A DNA stretch of 57,275 nt from a virus. Both the position numbers and the translations under genes were made by a program. Within the stretch, counting starts at the first letter, position 1. Each line of letters opens with the position of its first letter. Of this stretch, positions 52,426 through 57,275 are shown piece after piece. Under the pieces are notes generated by a model. The model did no database searches, had not been told where the DNA came from, and saw nothing but the letters and a program-made list of their open reading frames with translations. Location of the stretch: positions 1 through 57,275 of the IMG/VR virus record IMGVR_UViG_3300021375_000031, one strand, 5' to 3'.

Positions 52426-54576
52426 ATGGCATATACAGTATCAACGACAAGTGGCACAAGTGTTACAGTTGCAGACGGTGTAGTTGACACTACTAATTAT
52501 AGTCTTTCCTTAGTAGGTAAGAACGTTAGTGGTTACGGACAATATTTTGTTCAAAATTCAATTAGACACTTAGAGAACTTTGCAAACAGCACCGCCCCTA
52601 GTCCAACAAATAAATTAACTGGACAATTATGGTATGACACATCATCTAGTCAGATGAGAGTATACAATGGAAGTAGTTGGATCAGACTTACCCCAGGCGT
52701 TAGTGCTTCAGCACCAGCAGATGGATTCCAATCAGGTACTATGTACTTTGATACAACCGATGACAAATTAAAAATTTACAATGGAACAAGTTTTGTAGAT
52801 ACTAGTTATGCAGGTGAAGTATCAGATGCATACAGTAGCACATACGGAACAGCAGGTGGAACTAAGTTAAGAAATATTTTCTTAAATGCTACAGCAGGTG
52901 GCCCTTATCCTGTTACTGCTTTAGTAAGTGTGAACCAAACAGAAAGTTCAGGTGACGGCACAGGGTCTATACCAAGTGGTGAAACTATTATGGCTATATT
53001 CAGTGATTATGAATTTACAGCCGCAGATAGTGTTTCATCATCAATGGGCGACAACATTAATTGGCACGACCAATTAACTGCTTCAAATGGTATTGGTTCT
53101 ACAATTAAGAAAGGTCTTAATCTAAGAGACGAATATGCTAACACTTCAATTGCTTTAGCAGACAGAGCCTATAGAGCAGACGCAGTTACAGGCAACATTA
53201 TTGTTGGTGCTAGTAACGTGTCTCTTTCAGCACTTGTACAAACAGGTGGTAGTTTTGTTCCAGCAACAGATGTTACTTACGATTTAGGTAACAGCACAAA
53301 TAGATTTAGCCAAACTTGGTCACAATACGTTAATGTAGGAAATGGATCTAATGGTTTCATTAGAGCATATGGTGACTTAGCAATTGGTAATTCCACAACA
53401 AGAGTTAATACATTTCACTCAACAAATGCAGATATTAACACTCTAACTGTGAACACCGGAGCAACAATAAGTGCTCCTTTAGGTGTTACAGGAACATTAA
53501 CAGCATCAGGTAACTTAACAGTCGCAGGTACAACTACTCTAAACGGTAGTACAACGATTGGTAACGCAAGTACTGATACAGTTTCATTTGGTGGATTATT
53601 GGCAAGTCCAATTATTCCTGATACTGATGTTACTTACTCATTGGGTAATACTAATAACAAATTTAGTATTGTATATGCTAATCAGTTCCAAGGAGATGTA
53701 ACAGGTGATGTAACAGGTAATGTTTCAGGTAGTGCAGGTAGTTCAGCAACAGTGAACACTATTACTAGTGGAAACAATAGCACACATTATCTAACTTTTG
53801 TAAACAGTGACAATGGTTCATCAACAGCAGAAGTTATTAATACAGATGCAGGTATCAGTTACAATCCAAGTACAAATATTTTAACTGTGGCAGGTTCAAC
53901 TGCTTCAGACTTAACTGGTGATGTAACAGGTTCTATCTCAGGTGGAACAGTTGCAGGTAGTAGTGTAACAGCAAGTGGTACTGTAACAGGTGCAACTTTA
54001 ACTGATGGTACAGCAAGTATTAACAGTGGTCAAATTACAGGTGGTGTTACAGCAACATTCAGTGGTGCAGTACAAGGTGGTACATTAACAGATGGCACTA
54101 TGTCAATTAGCAGTGGTGTACTAACAGGTGGTGTTACAGGTGACTTTAGTGGTGATGTAACAGCAGTAAACTTTAATGGTGTTGCAACTTCCGCCAAGTA
54201 TGCGGATATGGCTGAGATATATTCAGCAGATGCAGATTATGAAGCAGGTACAGTAGTTAAAATTGGTGGCGAAGCAGAGATTACACAAACAACAGAACAC
54301 GCAGATGCAGATGTGTTCGGTGTTATATCAACTAATCCAGCATACTTAATGAACTCAGAAGCAGAAGGTTTACCAGTAGCATTAGCAGGACGTGTTCCAG
54401 TTAAAGTTGTAGGTAAAGTTGCTAAAGGAGAACGTTTAGTTGCTAGTGATGAGCCAGGAATGGCTTGGGCATTAGGTTCAGATGATTATGATACAAGAGC
54501 AATTATAGGCAGAAGTTTAGAAGATAAAGACGACGGTGGCATTGGCTTAGTAGAAGCGGTTATCGGAGTCAAGTAA
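52426..54576 (+). CDS. Tail fibre-like protein with C-terminal conserved module
   Basis: 716 aa. Residues 60-130 carry two copies of a fibre motif: TGQLWYDTSSSQMRVYNGSS and SGTMYFDTTDDKLKIYNGTS. The middle (250-590) is Gly/Ser/Thr repetitive with short beta units such as GDVTGDVTGNVSGSAG, typical of fibre shafts. The last 130 residues, from SAKYADMAEIYSADADYEAG, form a distinct domain with VALAGRVPVKVVGKVAKGER. This kind of end domain is found on many marine phage fibres and may help trimerisation or binding. It is a late gene with its own promoter and good Shine-Dalgarno. Confidence 0.85.
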   Translation: MAYTVSTTSGTSVTVADGVVDTTNYSLSLVGKNVSGYGQYFVQNSIRHLENFANSTAPSPTNKLTGQLWYDTSSSQMRVYNGSSWIRLTPGVSASAPADGFQSGTMYFDTTDDKLKIYNGTSFVDTSYAGEVSDAYSSTYGTAGGTKLRNIFLNATAGGPYPVTALVSVNQTESSGDGTGSIPSGETIMAIFSDYEFTAADSVSSSMGDNINWHDQLTASNGIGSTIKKGLNLRDEYANTSIALADRAYRADAVTGNIIVGASNVSLSALVQTGGSFVPATDVTYDLGNSTNRFSQTWSQYVNVGNGSNGFIRAYGDLAIGNSTTRVNTFHSTNADINTLTVNTGATISAPLGVTGTLTASGNLTVAGTTTLNGSTTIGNASTDTVSFGGLLASPIIPDTDVTYSLGNTNNKFSIVYANQFQGDVTGDVTGNVSGSAGSSATVNTITSGNNSTHYLTFVNSDNGSSTAEVINTDAGISYNPSTNILTVAGSTASDLTGDVTGSISGGTVAGSSVTASGTVTGATLTDGTASINSGQITGGVTATFSGAVQGGTLTDGTMSISSGVLTGGVTGDFSGDVTAVNFNGVATSAKYADMAEIYSADADYEAGTVVKIGGEAEITQTTEHADADVFGVISTNPAYLMNSEAEGLPVALAGRVPVKVVGKVAKGERLVASDEPGMAWALGSDDYDTRAIIGRSLEDKDDGGIGLVEAVIGVK

Positions 54577-54585
54577 ACAATTTAA

Positions 54586-54593
54586 GATAAATA
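54586..54593 (+). promoter_or_regulatory. Late promoter (GATAAATA) for the 300-aa gene
   Basis: TTAAGATAAATAAGTG; the predicted start at 54599 gives a 22-nt leader containing TAGGAGA. Confidence 0.75.
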
Positions 54594-54620
54594 AGTGTAT
54601 ATACTTTGTAGGAGATAAGA

Positions 54621-55523
54621 ATGGCTTTAAGCACAATGACTAACAGATCCGCAGGAGACAGTATTACTGCTTCTGATTGGGATATTGCTAGAAATAATAT
54701 ATTACTAATAACAGGTTCAGCAACTGGATCACAAGAAGGTTGGGGACAAAGTTTTTCAGTATATAATCCATCCGCAGGTGCAACAATTTCAGATACTAAC
54801 ACAAACGATATTATCAATGCCGCTCAGGACATTGCTACTTATGTTGGTGCTAGTGTTACAGTTAGTGATGTGGCAAACGCAGGAAGTATTCAAGAAACAG
54901 ATTTAAATACAATACAAAGTACAATTACAAATGCTTATAACAGCAGATTTAGTGCGTCAAGTTCATACTTATCAACAGAAGCAAAGATTTCTTCCACAAG
55001 AACATCAAGTTGGAACACTAGTGTTACTCACAACTTTACTGTAGACTTTACCAGTGACTCACACGCAAAAGAATTTTTCAATGCAGGTGGTAAGATTACT
55101 TTTAGTGCAAGTAGAAGTGGTGGTGCAACTAATGACCAAAACACAGATTGGACTAACTTACTAAGTGCTATGGGAACAATTAAAATGGGTTACACCAGTG
55201 TAACTGCTAGTTCAGGTAGTAACACAGGTTCAAGAGGTTTCTACGACTTGACATCAAGTATGCAAGAGATCTATATCAAAACAGGTTCAGGTTCATATTC
55301 AAGTAACTATTATCAAATTAGTGCCAGTTATGCAAGTGCTTCAGGAACTATTTCTTTCCAAGTAGTTATGTCAGACGTGCATACAGGTAGAGGTTACTTT
55401 GATACTGTAGACGGAACACTAACACATAATGTAGGACAAGATAGACCAAACAGTGGTACTTTGCCTAATGGATATGCTGTAACAGTTGCTACACCTACAT
55501 ACGCAGAATCCAGCGAACTGTAA
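54621..55523 (+). CDS. Ser/Thr-rich putative virion protein
   Basis: 300 aa, very rich in Ser, Thr and Gly with few charged residues. The N-terminal 100 residues form a helical start (SITASDWDIARNNILLI). The centre has FNAGGKITFSASRSGG, a pattern I recognise in marine T4-like phage tail-associated proteins of unknown role. The C-terminal half is beta-rich. Strong Shine-Dalgarno TAGGAG. It may be a fibre-associated or head-decoration protein; the sequence alone does not decide. Confidence 0.75.
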   Translation: MALSTMTNRSAGDSITASDWDIARNNILLITGSATGSQEGWGQSFSVYNPSAGATISDTNTNDIINAAQDIATYVGASVTVSDVANAGSIQETDLNTIQSTITNAYNSRFSASSSYLSTEAKISSTRTSSWNTSVTHNFTVDFTSDSHAKEFFNAGGKITFSASRSGGATNDQNTDWTNLLSAMGTIKMGYTSVTASSGSNTGSRGFYDLTSSMQEIYIKTGSGSYSSNYYQISASYASASGTISFQVVMSDVHTGRGYFDTVDGTLTHNVGQDRPNSGTLPNGYAVTVATPTYAESSEL

Positions 55524-55555
55524 ACTAAAAATACTTTAATACATTCTAGAAGTCT

Positions 55556-55563
55556 GATAAATA
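55556..55563 (+). promoter_or_regulatory. Late promoter (GATAAATA) for the 119-aa gene unit
   Basis: GTCTGATAAATACTGTG; the predicted start at 55569 gives a 19-nt leader with CAGGA. The four following genes overlap or abut and would be co-transcribed. Confidence 0.75.
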
Positions 55564-55587
55564 CTGTGTACAACAGGACACAATATT

Positions 55588-55947
55588 ATGAGCGACAGAT
55601 TAGAAAAAGCACTAAAATTTGCCAACTACAGGCATACTCTCAACAATCAAAGAATCCAACTCAAAGCAAAAAACAAAACTCTACTCACTTATAGTTTTGG
55701 TGGAGGCACGTTCTTCATAGATAGAAGTTTGATTTCATTTGTTGATATGCTAATTAAAGACGGTGAAGACTCAGTAGTATTATTAGACCAATACGAACTG
55801 CCTATTCTAGTTGAAGATTTGCAGGAATTCAAAGACGAAATACTAGGTCGTTATTTCGAATCCACTAATGAATATCACGCAGACTATACAAAACTTAGAC
55901 AGTCCAGAAGTGTTGATAAATTATTGGATTTGGATTTAGATGAGTAG
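55588..55947 (+). CDS. Unknown 119-aa late protein
   Basis: No family recognised. Basic helical start, then a beta segment with TYSFGGGTFFIDRSLISFV. An acidic helical C-terminus follows, with LPILVEDLQEFKDEILGRYF and a DLDLDE end. It is the first gene of a short unit with the glycosyltransferase-like gene, which it overlaps by 8 nt. Small acidic proteins of this type occur beside structural genes of marine T4-like phages. Confidence 0.75.
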   Translation: MSDRLEKALKFANYRHTLNNQRIQLKAKNKTLLTYSFGGGTFFIDRSLISFVDMLIKDGEDSVVLLDQYELPILVEDLQEFKDEILGRYFESTNEYHADYTKLRQSRSVDKLLDLDLDE

Positions 55948-56827
55948 TAAAGGCGTAGTATTATTTGCACATAACAACAAGGAAATTAATTATTTAAAAT
56001 TAGCCTGTGTGTCTTGTGCTATGATTAAAAAGAACTTAGGCACAGAAAATATAACTGTAGTATCAGACATTGACAGTTATGAATATAATTTAGATGTACT
56101 AGGCAAAGACTTTATAGAAAAACATATTCCCAATCTCATACTAGTTCAAAAAGATTACGACTTTAAAAATAAAAATATCAGAAGTTTTAGAGATACAAAT
56201 CATAATATACAAACATTAAGTTTTTATAACGAAAACAGATCCTCTGTTTACGACATTACACCTTACGATGAAACCCTTGTAATAGACGTAGATTACTTAG
56301 TAATGTGTGATAGTTTAAACTTATGTTGGGGACACGAAAACGATTTAATGGTTAATTATGATGTACAAGACATACAGTCAAGTAGACAAACAGGTAAAGA
56401 AAGACTGCAAAATTATGGCATAACTATGTACTGGGCAACAGTAGTGTACTTTAGAAAGAACGAGTTTACTAAACAGTTCTTCGATATAGTTACGCACGTC
56501 AAACAAAACTATGAGTTTTACAAAGACTTATATGAGTTCTCAGGTATGCTATATAGGAACGATTATGCTTTTAGTATTGCCGCTCATATGATGGGGAACT
56601 TTAGCAGTGAAGCAATACCTCCTTTGCCTGAACGCACAATGTATATGAGTTACGATTGGGACGATATTTACAAAGTAAATGGTGTAAATGATATCACTAT
56701 GTACTTGGAATTAGACAAACAAATTAAGAATTTTAACCTGTGCCGTTGGAAAGATTTAGACTTACACTTGATGAACAAGTGGGCATTACAACGACACGCA
56801 GACGATTTATTGGAAATATATGGCTAA
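55940..56827 (+). CDS. Glycosyltransferase-like protein (GT-A, DxD)
   Basis: 295 aa. The N-terminus GVVLFAHNNKEINYLKLAC is a GT-A nucleotide-sugar binding start. DETLVIDVDYLVM at 110-122 holds a DxD motif (DVD 116-118) for metal and sugar nucleotide. The C-terminal half has FSGMLYRNDYAFSIAAHMM, a pattern common in phage glycosyltransferase-like genes. It may modify a virion protein, host surface sugar or DNA; the target is not visible. It is co-transcribed with the 119-aa gene and overlaps the 60-aa gene by 8 nt. Confidence 0.72.
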   Translation: MSSKGVVLFAHNNKEINYLKLACVSCAMIKKNLGTENITVVSDIDSYEYNLDVLGKDFIEKHIPNLILVQKDYDFKNKNIRSFRDTNHNIQTLSFYNENRSSVYDITPYDETLVIDVDYLVMCDSLNLCWGHENDLMVNYDVQDIQSSRQTGKERLQNYGITMYWATVVYFRKNEFTKQFFDIVTHVKQNYEFYKDLYEFSGMLYRNDYAFSIAAHMMGNFSSEAIPPLPERTMYMSYDWDDIYKVNGVNDITMYLELDKQIKNFNLCRWKDLDLHLMNKWALQRHADDLLEIYG

Positions 56828-57002
56828 GAATAAACACCCAAAGTTAGGAGATAGAATACTACACAAAGAACCTGCATTTCGCAGAGAAAACGAAGGCATT
56901 GTTATAGAAATGTTAGGAATGCAATTTGTGTATAAAACAGACAGTGGCGAAGAACGTTTTTGTTTGTTTAGAGAAGATTGGAAAAAGATAAGTGAAAAAT
57001 AG
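56820..57002 (+). CDS. Small 60-aa basic protein
   Basis: 60 aa, basic; KLGDRILHKEPAFRRENEG then GMQFVYKTDSGEERFCLF suggest a small beta-barrel of SH3/KOW type. Function unknown. It starts within the end of the glycosyltransferase-like gene and its last codons overlap the next start (GTG at 56992). Confidence 0.65.
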   Translation: MAKNKHPKLGDRILHKEPAFRRENEGIVIEMLGMQFVYKTDSGEERFCLFREDWKKISEK

Positions 57003-57275
57003 ATATTACATACTAGCAGGTATAGTTTACACATTGCTTATAGGCTTTACTGCAAGTTCAATTCAACAAAGAGTTACAAGTGAAGCAATTAAAGACCAAT
57101 GTTTTATAGATGGCTGTACAAAAGTATATGAATTCACAGGTGAAGTCGGTGGCGAGGAATGGGAAGAATTAATTGTTATTGCTGAAGAGTATCAAGAAGA
57201 AGCAGAGATGTGGAAGGAAGATGCTGAAGCAAAATGGGAAAGTGAAGAGAATCCGTACTACAAGGCAGGCAGTGA
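56992..57275 (+). CDS. Membrane-anchored small protein, cut by the window edge
   Basis: Open from GTG 56992 to the right edge, at least 94 codons. Residues 5-23 (YYILAGIVYTLLIGFTASS) are a hydrophobic N-terminal anchor or signal. The rest is acidic, with a CFIDGC cysteine pair near 37-42 and a helical Glu/Trp-rich end (EEYQEEAEMWKEDAEAKW). It overlaps the previous gene by 11 nt in another frame. A periplasmic or inner-membrane protein is likely; the role, for example in lysis or exclusion, is open. Confidence 0.55.
   Translation, partial: MKNRYYILAGIVYTLLIGFTASSIQQRVTSEAIKDQCFIDGCTKVYEFTGEVGGEEWEELIVIAEEYQEEAEMWKEDAEAKWESEENPYYKAGS

Noticed and set aside
1-57275. CRISPR array, insertion sequence or phage attachment site
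   Set aside because: No regularly spaced identical repeats, transposase-like frame or integrase was found; repeats present are coding low-complexity tracts.

Overview
The window is a 57 kb piece of an AT-rich, T4-like contractile-tailed phage (myovirus). Recognisable T4 core genes are the capsid and head genes (gp20, gp67-like, gp21, gp22, gp23), baseplate genes (gp25, gp6, a gp7-position giant, gp53, gp5-type hub, a gp48/54-like tube protein, gp26), the late sigma factor gp55 and the gp46/gp47 recombination nuclease. The protein style, the low GC and the mix of glycosyltransferase, SGNH hydrolase and small acidic head proteins resemble marine T4-like phages of cyanobacteria or Pelagibacter-type hosts. 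No photosynthesis gene is present here, so the host stays an inference.

Layout. 1-2149 (minus): a tail-fibre gene running off the left edge. 2205-2232: a strong terminator for the minus-strand head operon. 2258-8142 (minus): gp23, gp22, gp21, gp67-like, a 72-aa protein and gp20, read in the order 20 to 23 as in T4. 8221-11097 (minus): a 958-aa tape-measure-like protein. 11098-11188: a divergent late promoter region. 11189-12312 (plus): gp26 with a textbook -1 frameshift signal that would add an 80-codon gp51-like extension. 12313-12856: a convergent intergenic region richer in GC, full of hairpins and without a confident gene. 12857-16910 (minus): gp55, gp47, gp46 and a SegE-like GIY-YIG protein, driven by a perfect sigma70 promoter. 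17040-23913 (plus): a late tail/baseplate operon. 23892-26884 (minus): an early island, with one four-gene operon behind a second perfect sigma70 promoter and a nucleosidase / SGNH hydrolase / metallopeptidase trio. 26978-51730 (plus): gp25, a very long gp6 and a 6645-aa giant baseplate protein. 51769-57275 (plus): four late structural or unknown genes, a glycosyltransferase and two small genes, the last cut by the window edge.

Regulation. Two promoter classes can be read directly. Early genes (gp55/47/46 and the 25 kb operon) have TTGACA-N17-TATAAT with no mismatch. Late genes have GATAAATA (close to T4's TATAAATA late element read by gp55), usually placed so that a short leader with a Shine-Dalgarno follows. 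Thus gp55, made from an early host-type promoter, would switch on the structural genes in the same window. In front of gp25 and of the 209-aa gene the late element sits exactly where transcription would begin at the A of the ATG, suggesting leaderless late mRNAs.

The most notable features are the gp26 frameshift element (slippery T_TTT_TTC, 5-nt spacer, perfect 10-bp stem containing the gp26 stop), the giant 6645-aa protein, the leaderless late starts, the structured intergenic region at 12.4-12.65 kb, and an SD-sequestering hairpin at a TTG start in the early operon.
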